From: JACDAN01 sp963842235
Lineage (GTDB): Bacteria; Actinomycetota; Thermoleophilia; Gaiellales; Gaiellaceae
Reading direction: 5' to 3'
Assembly (NCBI GenBank): GCA_963842235.1
Contig: CAWJFT010000001.1
Span: 496,001 to 560,000, forward strand
Length of the DNA: 64,000 nucleotides
In this document: positions 40,643 through 49,090 of the stretch, piece after piece
Position numbering within the stretch: the stretch's first letter is position 1
How the letters are laid out: each line of letters opens with the position of its first letter
Position numbers and translations under genes: made by a program
The notes under the pieces: generated by a model
The model's input: the letters and a program-made list of their open reading frames with translations, nothing else
Databases searched by the model: none
What the model was told of the DNA's origin: nothing

Positions 40643-42144
40643 AGACCCACTTCCAGGCAACGCTCACCGCGGTCGTGTTCGCGGCCGGGGTGGGGTCGCT
40701 CGCGACGGAGATCTCGGCCTCCCGGCTGCTCGCGCCCTACTTCGGCAACTCGACGATCGTCTGGGCCAACGTCATCGGCCTGATCCTCGCGTCGCTCGCG
40801 CTCGGGTACTGGCTCGGAGGGCGCCTGGCCGATCGACGGCCGACGCCGCGGACGCTCGGCGCGGTCGTTCTCGCCGCCGCGTGCCTCATCGCGGTGATCC
40901 CGTTCGTCGCGAGGCCGCTGCTGGATCTCTCGGTGGAGGGGCTCGATCGGGTCTCCGCCGGCGCGGCAATCGGCTCGTTCTTCGGCGTCCTCGTGCTCTT
41001 CGTCCCGCCGGTCGTCCTTCTCGGGATGGTCGCGCCCTTCGCGATCAGGCTTGCCATCACCGACCTGGAATCCGCCGGCACCGTCGCCGGGCGGCTCTAC
41101 GCCGTCTCGACGGTCGGCAGCCTGCTCGGCACGTTCCTGTCGGCCCTCGTGCTGATCCCGGCGGTGGGGACCCAGCGAACGCTGCTCGCCAGCGCCGCCG
41201 TGATCGGATTCGGCGGCGCAGCGCTGCTCGGCCGGCGCTGGCTCGTCCTCGGCGCTGTGCTGGCCGGGCTGCTTCTGATCCCGCCCGGGGTCGTCAAGGC
41301 TCAGAAGGGCCTGCTCTTCGAGGACGAGTCCCGCTACCAGTTCATCCAGGTCGTGGAGCGAGACGGTGCCCGCCGGCTCTATCTCGACGAGGGGCTCGCG
41401 ACGCACTCCGTGTGGCGGCGGAACGATGTCCTCACGGGCGGCGTCTGGGATACCTACCTCGCCGTCGCAGCGCTCCTGCCGCGGCTCGAACGGGTCGCGA
41501 TGCTCGGGAACGCCGCGGGGACGGCTGCTCGGGCGTTCGCCCACTTCTATCCGGGGGTGCGGATGGACGGCGTCGAGCTCGACCCGGCTGTGAGCAAGGC
41601 GGGACGACGGTACTTCGGGATGGGCCAGATCCCGAGGCTCGAGGTGCACGACATGGATGCGCGGACGTACCTTCGGCAGACAGACCGCCGATACGACCTC
41701 ATCGTCGTCGACGCCTACCGCCCGCCCTACGTTCCATTCTATCTCGCGACGCGCGAGTTCTTCGACCTCGTGCGGAAGCATCTGAATCCCGGCGGAATCG
41801 TGGCGCTGAACGTGGCGACGACGCCGGACGACCACCGTCTGGCCGAGGCAATCGGCGGGACGCTGGCGGCCGAGCTCCCAGAGGTCATCGCGTGGCAGCC
41901 GCTGCGCTTCAACCAGATCGTCATCGGGCGAAACGGCTCGTCCACCGACTGGAGCGGATCAGGCCCGACCGCGATCAAGCCGCTCGTCGACGACCTGGAG
42001 AGGCGGCATCGCACCGTGGAGCGCTCTGACGATCCCTGGACCGACGACCGTGCGCCGGTCGAATGGATCACCGACCGGATGATCGTCGAGTTCGCCGCCG
42101 AAGGCGGCCGTTTCGAGGAAGCCCCGCTCCCGACGGCGCCGTAG
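40639..42144 (+). CDS. Membrane-embedded spermidine synthase-like protein
   Basis: 501 residues starting at TTG 40639, which overlaps the upstream stop. The N-terminal half has about six or seven helices (to about residue 215). The C-terminal half is a Rossmann methyltransferase-like domain with VAMLGNAAGTAARAFAHFYPGVRMDGVELDP and YDLIVVDAYRPPYVPFYLATREFFDLV, typical of polyamine aminopropyltransferase relatives. The usual catalytic GGGDG is changed to LGNAAGTA, so true spermidine synthesis is doubtful. Fused MFS-like plus synthase proteins are widespread and uncharacterised. Confidence 0.82.
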   Translation: MKTHFQATLTAVVFAAGVGSLATEISASRLLAPYFGNSTIVWANVIGLILASLALGYWLGGRLADRRPTPRTLGAVVLAAACLIAVIPFVARPLLDLSVEGLDRVSAGAAIGSFFGVLVLFVPPVVLLGMVAPFAIRLAITDLESAGTVAGRLYAVSTVGSLLGTFLSALVLIPAVGTQRTLLASAAVIGFGGAALLGRRWLVLGAVLAGLLLIPPGVVKAQKGLLFEDESRYQFIQVVERDGARRLYLDEGLATHSVWRRNDVLTGGVWDTYLAVAALLPRLERVAMLGNAAGTAARAFAHFYPGVRMDGVELDPAVSKAGRRYFGMGQIPRLEVHDMDARTYLRQTDRRYDLIVVDAYRPPYVPFYLATREFFDLVRKHLNPGGIVALNVATTPDDHRLAEAIGGTLAAELPEVIAWQPLRFNQIVIGRNGSSTDWSGSGPTAIKPLVDDLERRHRTVERSDDPWTDDRAPVEWITDRMIVEFAAEGGRFEEAPLPTAP

Positions 42145-42165
42145 CGGTCACTACACTTCTCGCCC

Positions 42166-43173
42166 GTGAAACGTGGGGTCATGATCGTCGCCGCGTCCTT
42201 CGCCTGCCTGGCGGCAGGCGTGTTCAGCGCTACCGTCTTGGCCGCGAACGGCCCGCTCGCGATCACGACCACGGCGCCGACGACGACGGCTCCGGAACCG
42301 GAGGTCCTTCCGCTCGGCGTCGTGATCGGCAAGACCGAGGTCGGCGGGCTCACGCCCGTAGACGCGACGGGGCTCGTGAAAGCCACCTTCGACGAGCCGG
42401 TCAAGATCCGGTTCGGACACCAGACGATCCTGGTCACGCCAGACCGCCTGGGCGCCACGTCGCGGATTCGCCTGGCGGTCGAGCAGGCGCGCCGGGCCTT
42501 CCCCGACACCCACTTGCCGCTCTTCGTCAACTTCCGGCCGGGGGGCGTCAGTCGTTACGTGAAGGCGCTCGGCCACCGTTTCGATCGCCCCGCGAAGGAC
42601 GCGGAGCTCGTTGGCCTGAGAGCCCAGCGGCCGTGGATCACGAAGGAGCAGCCAGGTCGGGCGCTCCGCCAGCGTGCCGCGGTGCGGACGATCGTCACCG
42701 CGCTGAGGACGCATCAGCGCTCGCCCGTTCGCATTCGGGCGGGTCGCATCGAGCCTGCGACGACGCGCGCCGCGTGGGGCCCGATCATCGTCATCCGCCG
42801 GGACTCCAAGCGTCTCCACCTCTATCGCGGCATGCGCTTCTGGAAGGTCTTCGGGGTCGCCACCGGCCAGAGCTCGTATCCCACGCCAGTGGGCAACTTC
42901 TCGATCGTTCAGATGTCGCGCCACCCTTGGTGGTATCCGCCCAACTCGGACTGGGCGAAGGGGGAGAAACCGATCCCGCCCGGCCCCGGGAACCCGTTGG
43001 GGACACGCTGGATGGGGCTGAGCGCGCCCGGTGTGGGCATCCACGGGACTCCCGACCCGGCCTCGATCGGCTACTCGGCATCGCACGGGTGCATCAGGAT
43101 GCGCATCCCCGAGGCGGAATGGCTGTTCAGCCACGTCACGCTCGGCACGCCGGTTTACATCGTCTCGGCCTAG
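42166..43173 (+). CDS. L,D-transpeptidase (YkuD) with N-terminal PG-binding-like domain
   Basis: 335 residues. Signal peptide or anchor (IVAASFACLAAGVFSATVLA), then a domain with VVIGKTEVGGLTPVDATGLV, resembling the VanW-associated peptidoglycan-binding fold. The C-terminal YkuD domain runs from about residue 205: IIVIRRDSKRLHLYRG, SSYPTPVGNFSIV, and the active site IHGT...YSASHGCIRMRI with catalytic His, Ser and Cys. It makes 3-3 cross-links in peptidoglycan. GTG start with TACACT (42152-42157) 8 nt upstream. Confidence 0.93.
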   Translation: MKRGVMIVAASFACLAAGVFSATVLAANGPLAITTTAPTTTAPEPEVLPLGVVIGKTEVGGLTPVDATGLVKATFDEPVKIRFGHQTILVTPDRLGATSRIRLAVEQARRAFPDTHLPLFVNFRPGGVSRYVKALGHRFDRPAKDAELVGLRAQRPWITKEQPGRALRQRAAVRTIVTALRTHQRSPVRIRAGRIEPATTRAAWGPIIVIRRDSKRLHLYRGMRFWKVFGVATGQSSYPTPVGNFSIVQMSRHPWWYPPNSDWAKGEKPIPPGPGNPLGTRWMGLSAPGVGIHGTPDPASIGYSASHGCIRMRIPEAEWLFSHVTLGTPVYIVSA

Positions 43174-43183
43174 CATTTAGGTC

Positions 43184-43744
43184 ATGGCGGGTCGGCTGAA
43201 GCTCGCGACCCAGGTCTTGGCGCTGGCGCTGGTCACCGGCCTCTTCGCGCTGTTCGTCTGGAAGGTGGCGACGCAGGACGAGGGGGCCGCGGAGAAGCTC
43301 GGGCGCGGGGAGAACGTGAACGCGCCGGGCTTCCGGCTCGACCGGCTCGATCAACCGGGCAAGCTGTCGCTCGCGGCGTATCGTGGCCGTCCGGTGATCG
43401 TCAACTTCTGGGCCTCGTGGTGTATCCCCTGCGAGGAGGAGGCGCCCGTGCTCGAGCAGGTCTGGAGCCGCTATCGCCGCCAGGGGCTCGTCGTGCTCGG
43501 CGTGGACATCAACGATCTGCGGGGAGAAGCCCGGCGCTTCGCGCACAAGAACAAGATGAGCTACCCGCTGGCCTTTGACGGACAGGGAGAGCTCTCGACC
43601 GACTACGGCCTGACCGGCGTTCCGGAGACGTTCTTCGTCGCGCGGAACGGCAAGCTCGTCTGCGAGCGGCTCCAGGCCGGCGTGCATCTGAAGGTCAACC
43701 GGGATCGCTTCGACGAGTGTGTCCAGGAGGTGCTCGCGGCGTGA
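43184..43744 (+). CDS. Membrane-anchored thiol-disulfide oxidoreductase (TlpA/ResA/CcmG-like)
   Basis: 186 residues. N-terminal helix (ATQVLALALVTGLFALFVW), then a thioredoxin fold with FWASWCIPCEEEAP (active CxxC), the cis-proline in LTGVPETFFV and the redoxin insertion. ResA/CcmG proteins reduce apocytochrome c or other exported substrates outside the membrane. It heads a three-gene set with CcmH and CcdA, overlapping CcmH by 4 bp. ATG with TAGCAT (43171-43176) 7 nt upstream; the TAG of that hexamer is also the stop of the preceding gene. Confidence 0.93.
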   Translation: MAGRLKLATQVLALALVTGLFALFVWKVATQDEGAAEKLGRGENVNAPGFRLDRLDQPGKLSLAAYRGRPVIVNFWASWCIPCEEEAPVLEQVWSRYRRQGLVVLGVDINDLRGEARRFAHKNKMSYPLAFDGQGELSTDYGLTGVPETFFVARNGKLVCERLQAGVHLKVNRDRFDECVQEVLAA

Positions 43745-44190
43745 AGGTGCTCGTCGCGGCAGTTGCGGCGCTTGCGCTTGCCGGCCCAGCCGCTGCTTGC
43801 CCGACGGTTCCTGACCTCGAGGGCAAGCTCATGTGCCCGACGTGCAAGACGACACTGGACCAGTCCGATTCGCCGGTGGCTCGACGAATCAAGGCGCTGC
43901 TGGCGAGGAGGGTGGCCGCCTGCGTGCCCGAGCACCAGATCAAGGACGAGCTGGTGGCTCAGTTCGGGCCGGCCGTGCTCGCGGCGCCGCCGCGGAAAGG
44001 ATTCCACTGGCTCGCCTGGCTGCTTCCCATCGCCGGCTTGCTCGGTGCCGGCGTCGTGATCTCGGTGCTCGTCTGGCGCTGGAGCCGGAAGAAGCCGCCC
44101 GACACCCCAGCGGACTCGAACGGACGCGCGCCGCTCGATCCGGAGCTCGAGCGCCGGCTCGACCAGGAGCTTGCGCGCTTCGATGGCTGA
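43741..44190 (+). CDS. CcmH-like cytochrome c maturation protein
   Basis: 149 residues from GTG 43741. Signal peptide, then LEGKLMCPTCKTTLDQSDSPVARRIKALLARRV with the LMCxxC dithiol, which is the CcmH/CycL motif for keeping apocytochrome c reduced. A membrane helix at about 90-112 and an acidic tail follow. The motif is KLMCPTCK instead of the classical LRCxxC. It sits between the thioredoxin-like protein and CcdA, so the three probably handle haem-c cysteines. The gene overlaps ccdA by 8 bp. Confidence 0.88.
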   Translation: MKVLVAAVAALALAGPAAACPTVPDLEGKLMCPTCKTTLDQSDSPVARRIKALLARRVAACVPEHQIKDELVAQFGPAVLAAPPRKGFHWLAWLLPIAGLLGAGVVISVLVWRWSRKKPPDTPADSNGRAPLDPELERRLDQELARFDG

Positions 44191-44890
44191 CATCCCGGTC
44201 GCGTTTCTCGCGGGCCTGTTCTCGATCATCACGCCCTGCGTCCTGCCTCTCGTTCCCGGGTACCTCTCGGCGGTGTCGGCGGTCGAGGCCGACAGGCTCG
44301 GCGAGGCTGGAGTCGGGCTTCGCGTCGCCAAAGCAAGCATCCCGTTCGTCCTCGGCTTTACCGCCGTGTTCGTCGCGCTCGGGGCGGGAGCGGCGGCGCT
44401 CGGCGGCTTGCTCGACCTGAACCGCCGCGCCGAGCTCGCCGGCTTCGTCCTCGTCGTGTTGGGGCTCGCGTTCCTCGGGCTCCTGCCCTGGCCGGAGCGG
44501 ATCTTCGCACCGGGGCTGCTGACGAGCGCTCACCGCCGTGGATCAGGCGCGCTCCTCGGCGCCGCGTTCGCGGTGTGCGCGGCGCCCTGCATCGGAACGG
44601 TCCTCGCCTCGGTGCTCGTGCTGGCGGGGAACACGGAGACGGCGGTGAAGGGCTCGATTCTCCTTGCCGCCTACTCGGCGGGCCTCGGGATCGCCTTCGT
44701 CCTGGCGGCCGTCGCCTTCGTTCGCGCGATGAGCGCCTTTCGCTGGCTCCGCGACCACTATCAGCTCATCCGCATGGCGAGCGGCGCGGCGCTCGTCGTC
44801 CTCGGCCTACTCCTCTTCTTCCACCGGGACGCGTGGCTGCGCGTCGGCATCAACCGGGCACTGGAGCTCGTCGGGCTCGGAACGTTCTGA
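44183..44890 (+). CDS. ccdA: CcdA-type cytochrome c biogenesis/thiol transporter
   Basis: 235 residues from ATG 44183, six membrane helices. The paired cysteine motifs are SIITPCVLPLVPGYLS in the first helix and AVCAAPCIGTVLASVL in the fourth, the electron-relay cysteines of the DsbD/CcdA family. It carries reducing power from cytoplasmic thioredoxin to exported proteins such as the TlpA-like partner upstream. Complete by length. The 133 bp after it hold no gene. Confidence 0.93.
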   Translation: MADIPVAFLAGLFSIITPCVLPLVPGYLSAVSAVEADRLGEAGVGLRVAKASIPFVLGFTAVFVALGAGAAALGGLLDLNRRAELAGFVLVVLGLAFLGLLPWPERIFAPGLLTSAHRRGSGALLGAAFAVCAAPCIGTVLASVLVLAGNTETAVKGSILLAAYSAGLGIAFVLAAVAFVRAMSAFRWLRDHYQLIRMASGAALVVLGLLLFFHRDAWLRVGINRALELVGLGTF

Positions 44891-45023
44891 GCCGAGGCCC
44901 GCGGCGCGGGCCATCCGGACAAGCCTCGATTGGCGCGTTCCGCTAAGACCGCTGGCACCGCTCTAAGAGCCGTGGCCCCGTGCCAGGCACGATGACGTGG
45001 CCCGGCTAGCCAGGTGGCGCCTT

Positions 45024-45353
45024 CTAGATCCTCGGCGGAGGAAGCGCGAGCGAGCCGGCGGCGACCCGATCGGCCGCGTCCTGCAGAGACTCGAGCGCGG
45101 CCGTCACGTCGACGCCGCGATGCTCCGGCGCGAACGCTGCGAGCCGCCGCTGCGCCTTCTCGATCTGCCGCTCGCACCCGGTGCGATTCCCGCGCCCGGC
45201 CTGATACCAGGCGACGGTGAAGTGGACGAGGCCCTGGAAGAAGTCCTTCTCCGCGGGGTCGGATGCCCGCCAGACGTCCTCGAACGACTCATGCGCCTCG
45301 AAGAACTCGCCGCGGCGCATTTGGTCGATACCACGCAGCAACCCATCGTCCAT
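45024..45353 (-). CDS. DUF309 protein
   Basis: 109 residues from ATG 45353 (MDDGLLRGIDQMRRGEFFEAHESFEDVWRAS). The helical motif GEFFEAHESFEDVW plus LVHFTVAWYQAGRGN is diagnostic of DUF309, a small all-helical family with paired Glu/His residues that may bind metal. The frame is open much further upstream, but that region is antisense to the neighbouring plus-strand gene. Divergent from the receiver-like gene at 45381 with 27 bp between starts. Confidence 0.85.
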   Translation of the reverse strand: MDDGLLRGIDQMRRGEFFEAHESFEDVWRASDPAEKDFFQGLVHFTVAWYQAGRGNRTGCERQIEKAQRRLAAFAPEHRGVDVTAALESLQDAADRVAAGSLALPPPRI

Positions 45354-45380
45354 GGCTGGAGTGTTACGCTCGAAAGCGGC

Positions 45381-45686
45381 GTGGCGACGATCCTGCTGAC
45401 TGGGGTCGATCTCTTCTTCCGCGGAAAGCTCGAAGCATCTTTGCCGGGCCATCATTTCGTGACGTCGGACAGCGTCGACCCCCCTGATCTCGTGATCGCG
45501 GACATCGCGCGAGTGGATCCGGTAGAGGTCGCAGACGCCTTTCCGGAAACCCCAATCCTCGGCTTCACGAACCACTCGGACACCACGGGGCTGCGGCAGG
45601 CGCACGAAGCGGGTTTCGATCAAGTGGTCGCAAAGTCGGCGCTTGTCGAGCGCGCCCCGCAGCTAGTGGACGAGCTGATCGCCTAG
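45381..45686 (+). CDS. Receiver-like (CheY-fold) protein lacking the acidic pair
   Basis: 101 residues from GTG 45381. The beta/alpha rhythm of a receiver is present: VATILLTGVDLFFRGKLEAS, DLVIADIARVDPVEV (aspartate at the phospho-acceptor position), TPILGFTNHSDT (Thr position) and DQVVAKSALVE (conserved Lys). The acidic residues that normally follow the first strand are absent, so metal binding and phosphorylation are doubtful. Possibly a degenerate signalling or scaffold protein. It lies directly upstream of the intein-containing ferredoxin gene. Confidence 0.65.
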   Translation: MATILLTGVDLFFRGKLEASLPGHHFVTSDSVDPPDLVIADIARVDPVEVADAFPETPILGFTNHSDTTGLRQAHEAGFDQVVAKSALVERAPQLVDELIA

Positions 45687-45699
45687 GTAGGCTCAGAGC

Positions 45700-46941
45700 G
45701 TGACGTACATCATCGCCGAGCCGTGTATCGACATCAAAGATCGCTCCTGCGTTGACGTCTGCCCGGTCGATTGCATCCACGAGTTCGAACGGATTCTGAT
45801 CATCGATCCGGAGGAGTGCATCGACTGCTTCGCGCCAAACGAGCAGTTCGTCACCTCGTGGGGCTTGCGGACGTTCGCGGAGCTCGAGAACCAGGCTTGT
45901 CGCGTGCTCACCGACGACGGGTTCAAGCCCGCCGTCGTAAAGCGCTTCCGCCGGAAGCCGCTCGTCAAGATCGAAATGGCGCCGGCATTCGAGGAGCGCG
46001 ATCGCTACGGCGGCACGCGGCTTACGACGCGGAACATCTCGACGTTCAGGCGGACGATCTGGGCGACGCCCACGCACCGCTGGCGCCTCGCCGACGGCGA
46101 CACGACGGATTCGCTCGCAGTCGGCCAGTTCGTTCCCGCAGTGAAGGCCGCGCCAAAGCGGGAGGGCGAGACGTATCGCCTGGGCGTCCTCCACGGTCTC
46201 GTCTTCGGTGACGGGAGCTGGAACAAGCAGGAGGTGCGGTCCGGAGAGCATCTCCACTACGTCCAGCTGTACGGAACGCGCGTCGGGAGGTTCAAGGACT
46301 TCTTCGATCAGGTGAACTTCTCGCCGTGTCTCGACGTGCATCCGGGGTACGTCGGAACTGGAGTCGTTCGCTCGAGCGCCAACCTCAAGCGCCTGCTTCC
46401 AGAGACGGCGGATGTGGAGTACATCACCGGCTTTGTCGACGGTTGGCTTGCCGCCGACGGCGATCCAGTGAAGGCGGGGTCTTGGCGCATTCGCTCGACG
46501 GATCACGAGGCTCTCTCCTGGCTCGAGCAGGCCGCAGTGATCGCGGGCTATATCGCGATCGGCTCGGGGGAGGAAAGCAACGTGGAGACGAACTTCGGCG
46601 TTCGCAGCCGACCGATTCGCTGGCTGTACCTGGCGACGCGCGAGACGTTTTGGCGAGTCATGAGCGTCGACCAGCAGGCCGCTGACGAAGCGGACACGTT
46701 CTGCGCGATCGTTCCCGGAAAGCATGAGTTCACGCTGGCCGGCGGGGTCATGACGAGGAATTGCGGCGCATGCGAACCGGAGTGCCCAGTCGAGGCGATC
46801 TTTCCCGAGGACGCGCTTCCCGAGAAGTGGGAGCCATTCGTCAAGATCAACTACGCCTACGGCGAGGGCGCAGAGGTCGTCAACAAGCTCACGGACGAGT
46901 ACGCCGAAGAGCACAACGTCCAGAACCCACCCCTGGAATAG
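45700..46941 (+). CDS. fdxA: 7Fe-type ferredoxin precursor interrupted by an intein
   Basis: 413 residues, GTG start with TAGGCT (45688-45693) 6 nt upstream. Residues 1-42 and 355-413 together make a 101-residue ferredoxin of the FdxA type: IAEPCIDIKDRSCVDVCPVDCIHEFERILIIDPEEC, then on splicing ECIDCGACEPECPVEAIF. The cysteines for a [3Fe-4S] and a [4Fe-4S] cluster are complete only after splicing, because the intein sits at Cys43 of the CIDCGAC motif. Unspliced protein therefore should not assemble the second cluster. Such ferredoxins carry electrons for oxidoreductases and P450s. The C terminus (NPPLE) is acidic as usual. Confidence 0.93.
   Translation: MTYIIAEPCIDIKDRSCVDVCPVDCIHEFERILIIDPEECIDCFAPNEQFVTSWGLRTFAELENQACRVLTDDGFKPAVVKRFRRKPLVKIEMAPAFEERDRYGGTRLTTRNISTFRRTIWATPTHRWRLADGDTTDSLAVGQFVPAVKAAPKREGETYRLGVLHGLVFGDGSWNKQEVRSGEHLHYVQLYGTRVGRFKDFFDQVNFSPCLDVHPGYVGTGVVRSSANLKRLLPETADVEYITGFVDGWLAADGDPVKAGSWRIRSTDHEALSWLEQAAVIAGYIAIGSGEESNVETNFGVRSRPIRWLYLATRETFWRVMSVDQQAADEADTFCAIVPGKHEFTLAGGVMTRNCGACEPECPVEAIFPEDALPEKWEPFVKINYAYGEGAEVVNKLTDEYAEEHNVQNPPLE
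45826..46761 (+). mobile_element. Large intein with LAGLIDADG homing endonuclease, in fdxA
   Basis: 312 residues (43-354 of the precursor). Block A: CFAPNEQFVTSWGLRTFAEL with the nucleophilic Cys1. Block B: ATPTHRWRL with the TxxH motif. Two LAGLIDADG-like helices: GVLHGLVFGDGSW and ITGFVDGWLAADGDP, both ending in the metal-binding acidic residue. Block F: CAIVPGKHEFTL with a histidine. Block G ends VMTRN followed by Cys+1 of the C-extein. Terminal Asn and Cys+1 are present; the penultimate residue is Arg instead of the usual His. All splicing residues otherwise look intact. Confidence 0.92.
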
Positions 46942-46990
46942 CTTCACGCGAAGTGGGTACGAGCCTCCTACCGAAAAAAGGAGGGTTCAC

Positions 46991-47326
46991 ATGCCACAGC
47001 AATCGTGGAGCAAGAAGCGCGAACGACAGTACGAGCACGTCAAGCAAGGCGCGAAGAAGCGCGGCACGTCGACGAAGCGCGCCAAGGAAATCGCGGCCCG
47101 CACGGTCAACAAGGAGCGGGCTCGCTCGGGTGAAGCCCGGAGCTCGTCTCGCTCCTCGAGACGAGACATGCCGTCGAGCCGGCGCGGCGGTCAGCGCTCG
47201 GGCACGAACCGGCCGAAGGGCCGCACGAAGGAGCAGCTGTACAACGAGGCCAAGCGCATGGGCATCTCCGGGCGCTCGAAGATGAACAAGCAGCAGCTCC
47301 AGCGCGCCGTCGACAGACGTAAGTAA
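46991..47326 (+). CDS. Small basic protein with Rho-N/SAP-like C terminus
   Basis: 111 residues, very rich in Lys, Arg and Ser. The N-terminal part (SWSKKRERQYEHVKQGAKKRGTSTKRAKEIAARTVNKER) matches the small plasmid-stabilisation/ChaB-related type. The C-terminal KGRTKEQLYNEAKRMGISGRSKMNKQQLQRAV is a Rho-termination-factor N-terminal-like helix pair that binds nucleic acid. It has one of the strongest ribosome sites in the window (AAAAAAGGAGGG just before 46986). Likely a DNA- or RNA-binding protein. Confidence 0.8.
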   Translation: MPQQSWSKKRERQYEHVKQGAKKRGTSTKRAKEIAARTVNKERARSGEARSSSRSSRRDMPSSRRGGQRSGTNRPKGRTKEQLYNEAKRMGISGRSKMNKQQLQRAVDRRK

Positions 47327-47372
47327 TCCTCGTTTCGCGACACGGAGCCGGGTGACTATCCTTCCCGGCTCC

Positions 47373-48071
47373 GTGCGCCCCAAGACCCTCGATCACGTCG
47401 CTTATTGGCTGGATGACCGCGATCGCGTCGCGGACTTCCTCACCAACCACCTCGGCATGCACGTGATCGAACGCACCGACGCCTTTACCCTCGTCGGATC
47501 CGACGCCCGCAAGGGCAAGCTGACTCTCTTCGCGGCCGAGGGGCCGCGCGAGCGCGGCGCCCTCGAGCACGTCGCCCTGCGAGTAAACGACCTCGACGCG
47601 GCGCTCGCCGAGCTCCCCGAGGATCTCACCGTCGAGCGCCAGAACGGAACCGCGCTCTTCGACCTCGGCAGCGGGATCCGACTCGGGCTCGTGGAGGCCG
47701 AGACAGAGACGGAGTACGACCTCGATCACGTCGCGCTCTTCTCTCGCGACCCGCAGGCGACGGCGGAGCGTTATCGCGACTACGGGTTCGACGAGGCCGA
47801 TCCCGGGCCGAGCGGCGCGCCTCGGGTCGAGGTCTCAGGCGCTTTCGTCGAGTTTCACGAGGGCGACCCGGGCGAACCCGAGAAGCCGCTTCTCAACCAC
47901 CTCGCCGTCCTCGTCGATTCCGCTGAGGAGCACCAGGCCGAGGCCGAGAAGCGGGACATCGAGGTTCAGAACTTCGTCGACGCGCCCAACACGCTCGCCG
48001 TCTTCGTGTGGCTGCCGGAGCGGGTCCGGCTCGAGTACGTCGAGCACAAACCCTCGTTCGCACTCAAGTAG
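47373..48071 (+). CDS. Two-domain VOC (glyoxalase/dioxygenase-fold) protein
   Basis: 232 residues from GTG 47373, chosen because TATCCT (47357-47362) lies 10 nt upstream; a GTG at 47352 is possible. Two VOC half-repeats: LDHVAYWLDDRDRVADFLTNHLGMHVIER...LEHVALRV and LDHVALFSRDPQATAERYRDYGF...LNHLAVLV, each with a His/Glu metal site. The last segment VRLEYVEHKP holds a further ligand. Such enzymes include dioxygenases, glyoxalases and resistance proteins. Substrate unknown. Its end overlaps the FAD protein gene by 64 bp. Confidence 0.82.
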   Translation: MRPKTLDHVAYWLDDRDRVADFLTNHLGMHVIERTDAFTLVGSDARKGKLTLFAAEGPRERGALEHVALRVNDLDAALAELPEDLTVERQNGTALFDLGSGIRLGLVEAETETEYDLDHVALFSRDPQATAERYRDYGFDEADPGPSGAPRVEVSGAFVEFHEGDPGEPEKPLLNHLAVLVDSAEEHQAEAEKRDIEVQNFVDAPNTLAVFVWLPERVRLEYVEHKPSFALK

Positions 48072-49090
48072 CCATCGCCGGGGCCGGCATGGCCGGCCTG
48101 GTCGCGGCCGCGCGCTTGCGCGAGCTCGGCGCCGCGCCGGTCGTCTACGAGAAGGGCTCGCGGGCCGGCGGCTCGATGCTCCTCTCCAGCGGCTTCGCGT
48201 GGCGGTATCGCTCGCTCGACATCCATCTGGAGCAATCCCCGGGGGCAGACAGACGACTCGCCGCGACGATCGTCGAGCAGTTCGACGACGCCCTCGACTG
48301 GCTGGAGTCGCTCGGCGTCGAGCTGCTGACACGCGAGACCGGAAATCCGCTGACGATCGGCGCCCGCTTCGACCCGACGCAGCTCGTCGGCGCACTGGCG
48401 CGCGACGTGCGTCTCGGCGAAACGACGACCGAGCCGACGATCCTCGCGACCGGCGGCTTCGCCGTGCGGCTGGCCCGCGAGCGCGGCCTCCTCCTTCGCG
48501 CGAGCCCCTGGAGCGAGGGCGACGGCCTCGAGCTCGCCGTCGAGCGAGGAGCGGCGACCTCCGGGGACATGGGCGAGTTCTACGGCCGGGCGATGCCGGC
48601 GGCTGACCGAATCCCCGAAGAGGATTTCGTCCGATTGACGCAGCTGTACGGCCGCTACGCGACGGTCACGTCGAAGGACGGCGCCGAGCGGTTCTTCGGA
48701 CAACCGGCGTGGTCCGAAACCGACCTCGTCCAGGAAATCGCCCGCTGGCCGGGCAGCGTCGCCTGGTACACAATCGAGTCCTCAGCGCTCGACGAGCGCG
48801 TCCGCGATCGAACCGTGCGCGAGATGATCGAAGCCGCTCGCGACGCAGGCGCACCGGTCCGCGAAGAGCACGGCCGTATCTCCGTTCTCGTCCGTGCGGC
48901 GGTGACGCACACAATCGGCGGCCTCCGGATCGACGAGCAGGCGCGAGTCCTCGACGCCGACGACAAGCCGCTCGAAGGCCTGTTCGCAGCGGGCGTCGAC
49001 GCGGGCGGCTGGTCAACGGGCGGCTACGCGAGCGGCCTGTCCGCAGCGCTCGTCTTCGGCCGGATCGCGGCCGAGTCGGTCGCTGCCTAG
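48008..49090 (+). CDS. FAD-dependent oxidoreductase of the succinate dehydrogenase/ketosteroid-dehydrogenase type
   Basis: 360 residues. VAIAGAGMAGLVAAARLRELG is the dinucleotide fold, EKGSRAGGSMLLSSGFAW follows, ATGGF marks the next glycine motif, and the C terminus GLFAAGVDAGGWSTGGYASGLSAALVFGRIAAE closes the FAD site. It is shorter than typical relatives (450 or more), lacking part of the substrate domain. The only in-frame start that keeps the dinucleotide fold is GTG 48008, inside the VOC gene. Confidence 0.85.
   Translation: MAAGAGPARVRRAQTLVRTQVAIAGAGMAGLVAAARLRELGAAPVVYEKGSRAGGSMLLSSGFAWRYRSLDIHLEQSPGADRRLAATIVEQFDDALDWLESLGVELLTRETGNPLTIGARFDPTQLVGALARDVRLGETTTEPTILATGGFAVRLARERGLLLRASPWSEGDGLELAVERGAATSGDMGEFYGRAMPAADRIPEEDFVRLTQLYGRYATVTSKDGAERFFGQPAWSETDLVQEIARWPGSVAWYTIESSALDERVRDRTVREMIEAARDAGAPVREEHGRISVLVRAAVTHTIGGLRIDEQARVLDADDKPLEGLFAAGVDAGGWSTGGYASGLSAALVFGRIAAESVAA

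Noticed and set aside
40486..41835. Long minus-strand frame under the SpoIIE and spermidine-synthase-like genes
   Set aside because: Composition is His/Arg/Glu low-complexity; both plus-strand genes there have clear domains.
45354..45623. N-terminal extension of the DUF309 frame
   Set aside because: It is antisense to the receiver-like gene and has no family similarity; the ATG at 45353 matches the DUF309 start.
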